NCBI GenBank assembly: GCA_025201845.1
Contig: MU603968.1
Location: 1 to 64,000, forward strand
Origin: Martensiomyces pterosporus
Taxonomy: Eukaryota > Kickxellomycota > Kickxellomycetes > Kickxellales > Kickxellaceae
Length of the DNA stretch: 64,000 nucleotides
Reading direction: 5' to 3'
Shown here: piece by piece, positions 22,242 to 33,073 of the stretch
Layout: every line of letters starts with the position of its first letter
Numbering within the stretch: the stretch's first letter is position 1
Notes under the pieces: model-generated
Databases searched by the model: none
The model's input: only the letters and a program-made list of their open reading frames with translations
Told to the model about the DNA's origin: nothing
Program-made: the position numbers and the translations under genes

Positions 22242-23246
22242 ATGCCGACTCCGCTTGAGCAGTGGTACCTGCAAATTCCCATCTTCACACGCATCTACAC
22301 CACAGCTGTATTTGCCCTGACGCTCGGGCTGCAGCTAGGGTGGATAAGCTCGTTCCAGCTCTTCTACAACTACGAGTACACATTCCACAAGGGCCAGTAC
22401 TGGCGACCTGTGACGACGTTCCTGTTCTCGGGCTACTTTTCGCTGGAGTGGCTCCTCAACATGTACTTTGTCGTGCAGTACTGCAGAGACTTGGAGGAGG
22501 GCTCGTACCTCAATCGGCCGGCAGACTTTGCATGGCTTGTGCTCCTTATTTGCACCACTCTGCTGATTATCTCGCCCATGCTGGATCTCCCGTTCTTGGG
22601 TGATCCGCTTATTTCGTCCCTGACGTATATCTGGTCGCGACAGTACTCGTACATCTTCATCAATTTCCTGGGGCTGTTTACCACATCGGCGTCGTATTTG
22701 CCCTGGGTGATGGCCGGGTTCACGAGCGTTGTGGGAAACAGGTGGCCAGTGTCGGATTTGGTCGGAATTGGCGTGGGACATGTGTTTTGGTTCCTGGGCG
22801 ACGAGTGGCCGAGAAGGTCGGAGAGCGGCGGGTACCAGATGCTGAAGGCACCCAGGGCACTGTGCAAGCTGTTTAACCAGGATGTCGAGGACCCCAATGA
22901 CGGATTGGAGGTCGACCAGGACACGGCTGGCGAAGCACCAGCTGTGCAGCAGCAACAGCCTGCTGGCCTGGAGGATGCACCGACTGGTCCGCCGGCGTAT
23001 GTGGAGGATGAAAAGGCAAACACATTTTCTAGTTTGGCGAGTAGCTGGGATTCGGTCGAGCAGCCGTCGGGTGGCGCGGCTGATGCCCCGACCGGCACAG
23101 CGGGCAGCACCAGCACTGTGGACATCTCTGTGGACAGCAAGCCAGGCAGCTCTTCTGCTGCCAAGCCGGCCGCTGACGGCCAGCCGCAAGCTTTACGCCA
23201 GAGAACACCGCATTTCGAAGCAGAAAACGCCGATCCAGCATTCTAA
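22242..23246 (+). CDS. DFM1: derlin, ER-associated degradation rhomboid pseudoprotease
   Basis: A 334-residue derlin. It begins MPTPLEQWYLQIPIFTR, the conserved derlin N-terminus. The loop WRPVTTFLFSG (Trp-Arg motif), NMYFVVQYCRDLEEGSY and the rhomboid-like GHVFWFLGDEWPR (Gly-His) are present, with about six membrane spans over residues 15-200. The C-terminal 125 residues are acidic, Gln/Ser-rich and disordered. I see no clear SHP box (Cdc48-binding motif), which Dfm1-type derlins usually carry. It acts in ER membrane protein retrotranslocation. The symbol is a family-level label; Der1 versus Dfm1 orthology is not resolved. Confidence 0.92.
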   Translation: MPTPLEQWYLQIPIFTRIYTTAVFALTLGLQLGWISSFQLFYNYEYTFHKGQYWRPVTTFLFSGYFSLEWLLNMYFVVQYCRDLEEGSYLNRPADFAWLVLLICTTLLIISPMLDLPFLGDPLISSLTYIWSRQYSYIFINFLGLFTTSASYLPWVMAGFTSVVGNRWPVSDLVGIGVGHVFWFLGDEWPRRSESGGYQMLKAPRALCKLFNQDVEDPNDGLEVDQDTAGEAPAVQQQQPAGLEDAPTGPPAYVEDEKANTFSSLASSWDSVEQPSGGAADAPTGTAGSTSTVDISVDSKPGSSSAAKPAADGQPQALRQRTPHFEAENADPAF

Positions 23247-23404
23247 CTCGAGAGCAGCAACCGCCCATTGTAACAACAAAGCACCACACTATCACCAGTA
23301 GCACATTTGAGGACAGCAGTGTACTGAATAACAAGAAAGCTCCAAGAACTCCATACTGAATAACGGCGTGCAATAAGAAGAGGTGCAGCAGTGACCCGTG
23401 ATGG

Positions 23405-23740
23405 CTACTTTTTCTGCGCCTTCTCGGCCTCATGCTCATCCAGGCGCTTGAGCTTGATATCGATAGAGTCGGATTCCTGGACCAGCAGCGACTCTCGCCG
23501 GGCAAGCGAGGACCGGGCGTTTCTCAGGTCCTGCAGCTCAATGCGAATCTCGTTGCCCGAATCGGAGTCATGAGTAGGCTTGGAGTTGCTGGTTTTTGCG
23601 ACTTCGCGCTCGATGACTCCACGCTTATTCTCTGTGCGCCATTCCTTGATCTTCACGCCGCTGTATAAGCCCAGCGGTGCCACGACCAGGCCGATGATAA
23701 GGGGCTTGTTGTTGCGCAGTGCTTGTCCCAATGTAGGCAT
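23405..23740 (-). CDS. small single-span membrane protein with coiled-coil tail, unknown
   Basis: A 111-residue protein with one hydrophobic segment (about 13-28: PLIIGLVVAPLGLYSGV) followed by a basic KIKEWR and a long charged helical tail (SLARRESLLVQESDSIDIKL). The start at 23740 is preferred over an upstream in-frame ATG (24010): the extra 90 residues are compositionally random, and the TM segment right after the start fits a small organellar or ER membrane protein. Convergent with the derlin gene. No family name can be given. Confidence 0.6.
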   Translation of the reverse strand: MPTLGQALRNNKPLIIGLVVAPLGLYSGVKIKEWRTENKRGVIEREVAKTSNSKPTHDSDSGNEIRIELQDLRNARSSLARRESLLVQESDSIDIKLKRLDEHEAEKAQKK

Positions 23741-24392
23741 GGTGGTCAACGAGACGTGTGAGTCGAAGAGATGGGGGGATGCCGAGATCAAGCACGAGGC
23801 AGGAGGGAAAGCGCGAGCTGGTAGCTGTGTGGACCAAGCGCACACTTTATGGTGACTGGCGAAAAATGGAGAGGAGGGTGAGGTTGCTTGATCTTGATGG
23901 GGACCATACGAGCACGCATGTCGCTGCGTCGTTATCGGGGCATTCTGTCTGCCAGGTGCGCCAAAGCGAGGGAGGCACGCGCTTTCTCTCGTGTCTGTAG
24001 CAAGCGCCACCTCAGACAGCCAAAAGCGACCGCCGCACTCTGCTAGCCCAGAGAGAGTGCGTGGTGATCACAGGAATCTGATTAGCCTTCTCAAAGAAGT
24101 ATTATTTTCGACAAGCGGTTCACGTTTTACGTCTGCAGAGCAGGACTTGTTTTTTTTTTCGCCTCGCCCATTTCCTTTCCTCGCACCTTTCCTGGAGCTG
24201 ACGAGCACGAAACACCCTTCTCTTCCTGCCTGCTCCATTATTTGCTCGTTTGCACGCAAATCACCCCCCCTTCACATACACACACGTCCGCACACCGTAA
24301 ACAAGCACCATTCTTTATTTCCCTTTTGCACAACTGCCTCTCTCGCAGTCCCAACACGCACAGTGACAACAAGCAGCAGCAGACACATAAAA
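23741..24392. other. divergent intergenic region upstream of Tra2
   Basis: About 650 bp with long T- and C-rich tracts (about 24145-24300), typical of a fungal promoter and leader. No gene recognised. Confidence 0.5.
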
Positions 24393-26454
24393 ATGACTAA
24401 TGGAAATCCAATTCTGCCCTCGGAGCCCCTCAGCCTGCAGCCCAACCTCCTGGCGGCAGCGGTAATAGCCGAGGAGATAGAGAACCAGGAGGCAGCAACA
24501 AGCACAGCCCCTGCCGCAGCGGGGCAGAGAAACAAAGACAACGGCTCGCCACGCAACACAAGCAAGGTCAGGCGCCGCCTGGATAGACGGCACTACGGGC
24601 GCAGCGAGTCGAGAGGATACTCGGGGGAGCGGCGCCGAAGCAGCAGCGGCGCTCATAACAGGGACCACTCGGCCGTGTCGCTGCCTCGTCGCTTGCAGGA
24701 AAACGGTGGTCGACCTGCAAAGAGGGCTGGTCAGGAGTACTATGGGGAGCGGGAGCGCTCATATAGTCCGAGGTTTAAGGACCGGAATGGCGCGCGCGAG
24801 AACGGCGACTCGTTGGACAGGCGCAGGGATGAAGGCAAAGCATACGGCAGCGGCGATCGTGCGGAGAACTCGCACGGCACGTATTATTCTAGCAGAAGGT
24901 ATGTGCATTGGGCTTGTGCGGACTCTGTTCAGTTTTGGGTGCATGGGACCATTCTGCCTCGCTTTCTCTCTTTTCTGCGGCGCTGGCGATATCCGAACGT
25001 GGTGCTGATTTCTTGTTGCTCAATGACCTCACCAATTTTTTGCCCTGTGTAAATTGGCGGTCCTGCTATTGTACTGTGTAGGATGAGCGGTGGCGATGCC
25101 AAGGTAAGAGCCCTGTATACAAGGACGCTGTGTGGCCACACAACTTTCTGCCCCATTCATCTGCTAATGCTCAGGGTGTCACGACTTTTTCCATGCCACG
25201 CAACTGCTACTCGTGCTCTGTAGGACGATCCGACGCCTTCGCGCGTGCTGGGGATCTTTGGAATGAGCAAATTCACAAGCGAACAAAACCTGCGAGACCT
25301 GTTNNNNNNNNNNNNNNNNNNNNNNNNNNNNNNNNNNNNNNNNNNNNNNNNNNNNNNNNNNNNNNNNNNNNNNNNNNNNNNNNNNNNNNNNNNNNNNNNN
25401 NNNNNNNNCCAAGGTAAGAGCCCTGTATACAAGGACGCTGTGTGGCCACACAACTTTCTGCCCCATTCATCTGCTAATGCTCAGGGTGTCACGACTTTTT
25501 CCATGCCACGCAACTGCTACTCGTGCTCTGTAGGACGATCCGACGCCTTCGCGCGTGCTGGGGATCTTTGGAATGAGCAAATTCACAAGCGAACAAAACC
25601 TGCGAGACCTGTTTGAGCAATATGGGCCAGTGGAGAAGATTCAAATTATCCGCGATCCATATGTAAGAACAATCCATACATGAAGAGAGCATGCTGTGAA
25701 TCACCTCAGCCATTCGGCGCGTCGGCAGAAGGGCTGCTCCCTGTATTGCTGGGCGCCAAGCGAAGCACCGTATCGCACCAACTTAACAACAGTGCAAGGT
25801 GGATGAATGTTGCTGTTTTAGGAGGGACGCTCGCGTGGATTCGCGTTTGTGAATATGGCCGACGTCGCCGATGCGCAGAGAGCACGCGATGCTATAACAG
25901 GCACCTTTTTGCACGACCGCAAGATCCGTGTGGACTACTCGATCACCAACAGACCGCACTCGCCGACGCCTGGAAAATACAAGGGCCAGGACACATTTCC
26001 GGGAAACAGCCACCACCACCACAGCCGCCACCACCACCAGGGGTACCGCTCATACAACGATGGCCGGAATTACAGGAACGGGCCGCCACCCCAGCCGTAC
26101 AGATACCAGGGAATGGGCATTGACAGGCCGCGTCGCCGTGCCAATAGCCGTGACAGGCGCCGCAGGGATCATCCGCGCCCTCACGAGCACAGGGGCGCGC
26201 GTCACTGGGGTCGTAGCAAGTCGCCTGGGTACCGGGGATCGTCAAGGCCGACGTACTCGTCGCACCACTCCCAGCAGTACTCGGACCGTGGCGGAAGCCG
26301 TGAGTACGAGGAGTCGCGTGGTCGTGGGTACAGCCGCAGCCGCTCGCCCGCGGGGCAGTACGGATATGACTACGGCCGGAGTAGCAGCAGGAGCAGGCAC
26401 TCGAGGAGCGAGCACCGCCCGGAAATGACCCCGGCTGGCAGATCAGCAAGATAA
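24393..26454 (+). CDS. TRA2: Transformer-2-like SR splicing factor (RS-RRM-RS), spans assembly gap
   Basis: Exons inferred from consensus splice sites and phase: 24393-24898, 25082-25103 (a 22-nt microexon), 25534-25662 and 25822-26454, giving 429 residues. The first RS-like domain is Arg/Ser/Tyr-rich. The RRM carries RVLGIFGMSKFTSEQNL, YGPVEKIQIIRDPY and RSRGFAFVNM (RNP1), followed by the Tra2-specific extension DYSITNRPHSPTPGKY. A His/Gly-rich and RS-rich C-terminus follows. Tra2 proteins bind GAA-rich exonic enhancers and regulate alternative splicing. A copy of intron 2 and part of exon 3 (25099-25303) lies left of the N gap; it duplicates 25409-25613 exactly, so the gap and one copy should be ignored for translation. 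Confidence 0.9.
25099..25613 (+). repeat. identical 205-bp sequence on both sides of an N gap
   Basis: 25099-25303, the last bases before the gap, is identical to 25409-25613, the first bases after it. This is the pattern of two contigs that overlap by 205 bp but were scaffolded instead of merged. Confidence 0.97.
25304..25408. other. assembly gap (105 N)
   Basis: A run of 105 undetermined bases, probably of zero or negative true length given the identical flanks. Confidence 0.99.
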
Positions 26455-26599
26455 GCTGCTGGAGCCACACACTCTGAACACCCATCCTTCATTCCTTTTC
26501 TCACATCTTCTGCTCGAGCATGCAAATTTGCCTTCTTTTGGACATAATAACAATAATATATCTCGGACTGGGTTTTTTTTACCGCCTGCACCGAAAGTC

Positions 26600-27649
26600 C
26601 TAGAGCGTGGCTGTCAGGCTCACGGGTCGCCGTCGATTGAAGAACTTGCTCCGCGGGCGGTCGTCGCTGGGACCAGCAGTGGCTCTTGGCTGGAAGTACT
26701 TGCTCTGGGAGCTCGCGCCGTTGGACACCTCTGCGTCGTCGGCCCATACGACGTTGGCTGCATGTTCCTCCAGGAGCCTGGCACACGTCGACCAGCTGAA
26801 GCGGATGATCCCTGGGTACCCAAACACATAGTCGACTGACTCCTTGAGCCACTTGATGGTGTTTGGGTCGCCCGGATAGCCCGATCCATACCGGGTAGAC
26901 ATTTGGCCCTGCAATGGCGTTTCTGCAAACCTCCACTTACTCAAATGCGCATCGCGTATGACCTTGGCGCAAATGCTAGCCGCGCTGACGATGGGGTACA
27001 GGCTATCTGCCTTTTTGGCGACCGTAATCTCGATCCTGGGGAACAGCTCCTGCAGCTTCTTCTGGTACGTAGCCGGCGGGCCCACGGTGTCAATAAACAC
27101 TCTGCGCACATCTATCCCCTTGGCGATGGTGTCACGGAGAAGCTGTATGGTGGCGTCATGGGCCAGGGCGTTGAGGTTGTACTTGGACCGCTGGAGCATG
27201 CTCTGGGAGATATCCTGCGGCGAGAGGCAGCGGATGGACCACCCAGTGCTATTGCGGGTTTTGGGCGACTGGAGTTTGGCAAATAGCTTGTCTCGCTGGT
27301 CCTCGGTTAGCTGCTTGGAGTCGGCGAAGCCCAGAGAAGAGAGGGCGTCGTAGTAGGATTCTCTGCAGAAGCAGGTGGCATACACCATGGGGCCGAGTAC
27401 GGGGCCTCTTCCGGCCTCGTCGACGCCCAGAACATACCCTTCGTCCGCGCCATCAGACGCCGTGGTCGTGTCAGGTAGCGGCGAGAAGAATGTGTAGGAT
27501 TTGGTCAGGGCGTCATCGACTGGAAGCCCCAGCTCGCGGTATATGCTCTGGCCCAGGGTGCTGCTGCTGTGCTTCGTGCGCTTTACAGACACAGCATTGT
27601 CTAGCTCGTCCTCGCTGTCCAGGGGTCTGCGTGCAGCGGCACTAGCCAT
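26600..27649 (-). CDS. RNH201: ribonuclease H2 subunit A
   Basis: A 349-residue catalytic subunit of RNase H2, which removes ribonucleotides and RNA primers from DNA in the nucleus. Type 2 RNase H motifs are present: GVDEAGRGPVLGPM (catalytic Asp-Glu), the FADSKQLTEDQR block, VFIDTVGPP (third acidic site), the KKADSLYPIVSAASICAKV block with the fourth Asp, and YGSGYPGDPNTIKWL. The first 60 residues are a nonconserved polar head. The basic tail (SKYFQPRA then SKFFNRRRP) has two aromatic pairs that loosely recall PCNA-binding motifs but lack the canonical glutamine spacing. ATG 27649 was chosen over an upstream in-frame ATG at 27832, whose extra 61 residues are nonconserved. Confidence 0.95.
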   Translation of the reverse strand: MASAAARRPLDSEDELDNAVSVKRTKHSSSTLGQSIYRELGLPVDDALTKSYTFFSPLPDTTTASDGADEGYVLGVDEAGRGPVLGPMVYATCFCRESYYDALSSLGFADSKQLTEDQRDKLFAKLQSPKTRNSTGWSIRCLSPQDISQSMLQRSKYNLNALAHDATIQLLRDTIAKGIDVRRVFIDTVGPPATYQKKLQELFPRIEITVAKKADSLYPIVSAASICAKVIRDAHLSKWRFAETPLQGQMSTRYGSGYPGDPNTIKWLKESVDYVFGYPGIIRFSWSTCARLLEEHAANVVWADDAEVSNGASSQSKYFQPRATAGPSDDRPRSKFFNRRRPVSLTATL

Positions 27650-27972
27650 TGGAGTGTTGAAATGAGCCTCAGGACGGAGAAGAAGGGGATATAGGGCTGT
27701 GAAGAGGCAAACGCGAAGCAGAGAGGAGCGGAAAGGCACGAGGAGCCCAGCAAACGCCAAAACACCGCACCGCGAGCCGCGCGTTTGCACCAGCCGCTGG
27801 TTGCTTTTAATTTGCAACGTCAAGCCAATCACTCGATCAGGGCGTCCCAGAAAAGAGAAAAAAAAAACAAACCCTTCGCAGATGCGTAGAGAGCGGCAAT
27901 GATATGAGCAGGTAGTGCCATTGGATACAGAAGAAATGTAAGAGAGAATGTATGCTGGGGGTGGTAGGGTGC
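27650..27972. other. intergenic, RNase H2A promoter side
   Basis: A 323-bp spacer between the RNase H2A start and the 3' end of the ATP sulfurylase gene. Nothing recognised. Confidence 0.5.
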
Positions 27973-30339
<2,367 letters not shown>

Positions 30340-30375
30340 CTAGCTGAATAGACAGTGAAAAAAAAGGAACAGCGC

Positions 30376-30439
30376 CGTGTGTGCGTGTGTGCGTGTGTGC
30401 GTGTGTGCGTGTGTGCGTGTGTGCGTGTGTGCGTGTGCG
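30376..30439 (+). repeat. (GTGTGTGC)n microsatellite
   Basis: About eight near-perfect 8-bp units of alternating purine-pyrimidine sequence, a potential Z-DNA-forming tract. Confidence 0.9.
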
Positions 30440-30537
30440 CCAAGGCGGTTGGCTGGCAGAAGGTAACTTCTCCGTAGTGCTAGATTCCTTTTAGTGTGGC
30501 TTTAGCGCACCGAATGCCAGTGCAGTTTCGCCACTGC

Positions 30538-30564
30538 AGCAAGCAAGCAAGCAAGCAAGCAAGC
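30538..30564 (+). repeat. (AGCA)n microsatellite
   Basis: Six to seven tandem tetranucleotide units of AGCA/AAGC. Confidence 0.9.
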
Positions 30565-30767
30565 AGAGCCAAATGTGAGCTGGATACGCATCTGTCTGGA
30601 TGTGCATGCCCCTGTGGCATAAGAACCACTGCTCAAGACGCCATTTCATTCTCCTGCCAATAAGCACACCTTCCTCCTTCCAGGGTCTGTTCTACACATG
30701 CTGCATGCTCCGGTTTTATTCCAACATTCCACAACACGCACTACGCCCACACTAGATTTCTTTCCAT

Positions 30768-31298
30768 TCATGTCTCAACAGACAGCGTCTTGATTCCAAC
30801 GATCTGGCCATCAATAAGCATGACGACATACAGCTCGATGTTTGGCGGAATGCCCACCCGATAGTACGCTGCGCTAGTCCCGGGCGTGCTGGCCTCCCTG
30901 CTGAACGTGTCCGCCAGCGACGCCGCCAGTCTTTTCTGCCGCTCGGTCAGCTGCTGGAGCTGCAGCTTGTCAAAGAACCTGTCAATCGGCAGCTTCTCTG
31001 CGACAAACCCTTCCTCCGAGGCGCTGACGTCTCCAGTGATGAAAACAGCAAAGTCATGGGCGCTGGGGAGCGTCAGCTTGTCGACATCTGCCTCGAGGCT
31101 GTGCAGCCCCACGGCGGAGAGCTGGTACACTTCGACGGGCTCGTCGCTGTCGCTGGTGAAGTAGAGGTCGTCGCATGTGCGCTTGATGAAGTTGATGATC
31201 CCCCCGATGTCGTTCGCCCCTGGAGGGGGCACCGGCGAGTGGGCGTAGAATTTGGGGTCCTCGGTCGCCGAGGTCTTTAGTGCTTCAAAGTAGTCCAT
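30768..31298 (-). CDS. NuiA-like (nuclease A inhibitor-like) domain protein
   Basis: A 176-residue single-exon protein. The order of elements matches the NuiA superfamily: DDLYFTSDSDEPVEVYQL (compare the Gly-Leu-x-x-S-E-[ST]-D-x-P-[FV]-E-V pattern), LPIDRFFDKLQLQQ (P-[IV]-[ED]-x-[FL]-F) and a C-terminal VGIPPNIELYVVMLIDGQIV followed by GIKTLSVET, matching the GLxTxxVET ending. NuiA of cyanobacteria inhibits the NucA nuclease; eukaryotic members have no established function, so inhibition should not be assumed. Cytosolic location is inferred from the absence of targeting signals. Confidence 0.65.
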   Translation of the reverse strand: MDYFEALKTSATEDPKFYAHSPVPPPGANDIGGIINFIKRTCDDLYFTSDSDEPVEVYQLSAVGLHSLEADVDKLTLPSAHDFAVFITGDVSASEEGFVAEKLPIDRFFDKLQLQQLTERQKRLAASLADTFSREASTPGTSAAYYRVGIPPNIELYVVMLIDGQIVGIKTLSVET

Positions 31299-31506
31299 GT
31301 TCAGAAGAGCAGCCTGATAGAGGGAAATTTAGAGCCCAAGTTGAATAAGGCAGAAAAAAGGGCCAGGGGGAAAAACGAGGGAAGCGCGTGTTTTTTTCAC
31401 CTTGTGACCACACCTGCGCTCTGTGCTACGTCATCAAATGAGGGTAAGCAGTGTGGATCGCGCCACGCTTTCTCAGATGCTAAGCAAAACATGCTGCTTT
31501 AAGCAA

Positions 31507-31541
<35 letters not shown>

Positions 31542-31682
31542 CAGTAGCGAGAGCATCGAATAGTATTTTAGCTTTGAAAATAGGAGAAACTAGTGCGGGC
31601 CGCAGAGAAGCCGCCTGCCATGGCGCGCCTTCTGCCCAGCCCATACAGGCACTTGGGTAAAAAAGGCGCTGCTTTGGGGGCT
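31299..31682. other. intergenic with CAG repeat
   Basis: A 384-bp spacer between the NuiA-like start and the prohibitin-2 3' end. It carries (CAG)10 at 31509-31538. No gene recognised. Confidence 0.55.
31509..31538 (+). repeat. (CAG)10 trinucleotide repeat
   Basis: A perfect CAG run followed by two degenerate TAGCAG units, in noncoding sequence. Confidence 0.9.
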
Positions 31683-32615
31683 TCACTTCCTGAGGTTCTC
31701 AACCGACGACGGCTCCGTAACATTGAGCAGAAGCGAGCTGGCGTCGAGGACCAGGCGGTTGCCCGACTTTTGCAGAATGTGCGCAATGTCCCTCGCAGTC
31801 TCAATACGGCGCAGCTCGAGGAACCCGGGCTGGTTCTTAACGGCTTCGCCAATCAGCTCAGCCGACCTGGCCTCACCATCTGCCCTCACAATCGTGCTCT
31901 GCTTCTCCTGTCTGGCCCTGTCGACAATGAACGCCGCCCTCTGCGCATCCTGCTGCGCAATCTGCTTCGCCTCCACCGCAGAGGCAAACTCCGGGCTAAA
32001 CGTGATGTGCGTCAGCGACACGTCATCCAGAACAAGGTTAAACCTCAGCGCGCGCCTGGTGAGGTTATCGCGGATCAGTCGGCTAACGCGGTCGCGCTGA
32101 GTAATCAGCTGCGACGCATTAAACTGCGCCACCACGCTCTTCAGAACCTCGTTGATGATGGACGGCAGGACGCGCTCGTCGTAGTCCGTCCCCAGGGTCC
32201 TGTAAATCTCGGGCAGGGTGTTCTGGTCGGGCCGCGAGAGCACACGGCAGACGATGTTCACCATCTGCAAGTCCTTGGTTCCCGTCAGCGACTGGATGCT
32301 CGTGGGCTTGGCGCGCACGTCGTAGATGACGGGCGTCTCGACCCAGGGGATGCGGATATGCGTGCCTTCGGCGTAGATCTCCTTCTGCACACCAGAGATG
32401 CGCGAGTACTTGATCGCGCGGTGCCCTCCGTCGACGTTGTAGAGCCCGGCGTTGACTCCCCACGCAAGGAGACCGGCGCCAACGAGAAGCCCAGTTGCGC
32501 CAAACACACCCTTGGGTGCGCCGCCCGAACCGCGGCCGCCGGCGCCGAACATGCGCTGGATTTGCTTGAAGGCCTGCTGCGCCTGCTGCTGGGGATCGTT
32601 CCAAGGATTGCTCAT
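31683..32615 (-). CDS. PHB2: prohibitin-2
   Basis: A 310-residue mitochondrial inner-membrane SPFH protein. The N-terminal Gln/Gly-rich head is followed by one membrane segment (about 38-58) and VDGGHRAIKYSRISGVQ, AEGTHIRIPWVETPVIYDVRA and TGTKDLQMVNIVCRVLSRP, which are close to PHB2 of animals and yeast. The block DERVLPSIINEVLKSVVAQF, then NASQLITQRDRVS, and a C-terminal coiled coil (VEAKQIAQQDAQRAAF) follow. With Phb1 it forms ring complexes that scaffold the inner membrane and modulate m-AAA protease. Paralogue choice rests on the longer N-terminus and EGGHRAI-like motif. Divergent from DBP4. Confidence 0.95.
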   Translation of the reverse strand: MSNPWNDPQQQAQQAFKQIQRMFGAGGRGSGGAPKGVFGATGLLVGAGLLAWGVNAGLYNVDGGHRAIKYSRISGVQKEIYAEGTHIRIPWVETPVIYDVRAKPTSIQSLTGTKDLQMVNIVCRVLSRPDQNTLPEIYRTLGTDYDERVLPSIINEVLKSVVAQFNASQLITQRDRVSRLIRDNLTRRALRFNLVLDDVSLTHITFSPEFASAVEAKQIAQQDAQRAAFIVDRARQEKQSTIVRADGEARSAELIGEAVKNQPGFLELRRIETARDIAHILQKSGNRLVLDASSLLLNVTEPSSVENLRK

Positions 32616-33073
32616 TACTCTCTGTGGCGTAGGCTAGTGGAAGCTGTAGTGCGAGGGGGTGTGTGTCCTGTTCAACCGAAGGAATGCACCAAGCAGTTGT
32701 GTAATTGGGATAGAATATGAAGGGGACAGGAACTAAAGAGGGGTGGAGTGTGAATTCCGGGGCTTGGCCTGGTGTCGATTCGCTGGCCCGCCCGAAATGC
32801 TTGTCGTAATTGCTTGGCTCTCTTGATTAACGTATGCATTGATAATCAGATTGGTGCTGCCGCAATTGATTGTCTGCGGGATTAGTGGATTGTGCAGATC
32901 ACGTGGAGAGGGCTGCGCTGCACAAAACTTTTTTTTTGCGCCATGCAAAAGCTTTGGCTCTAGTCTGGAGACGCTGCTGTCTTTTTTTTTTTGTTTTGTC
33001 CATGCTCCATGCTTTCTCTTGCACCACTGGCACTGTAGACAACCACAACCACGCACACACACATTCAGAAACA
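32616..33073. other. divergent promoter, PHB2 and DBP4
   Basis: A 458-bp region with two poly-T runs (near 32928 and 32982) on the DBP4 leader side. Nothing else recognised. Confidence 0.5.
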
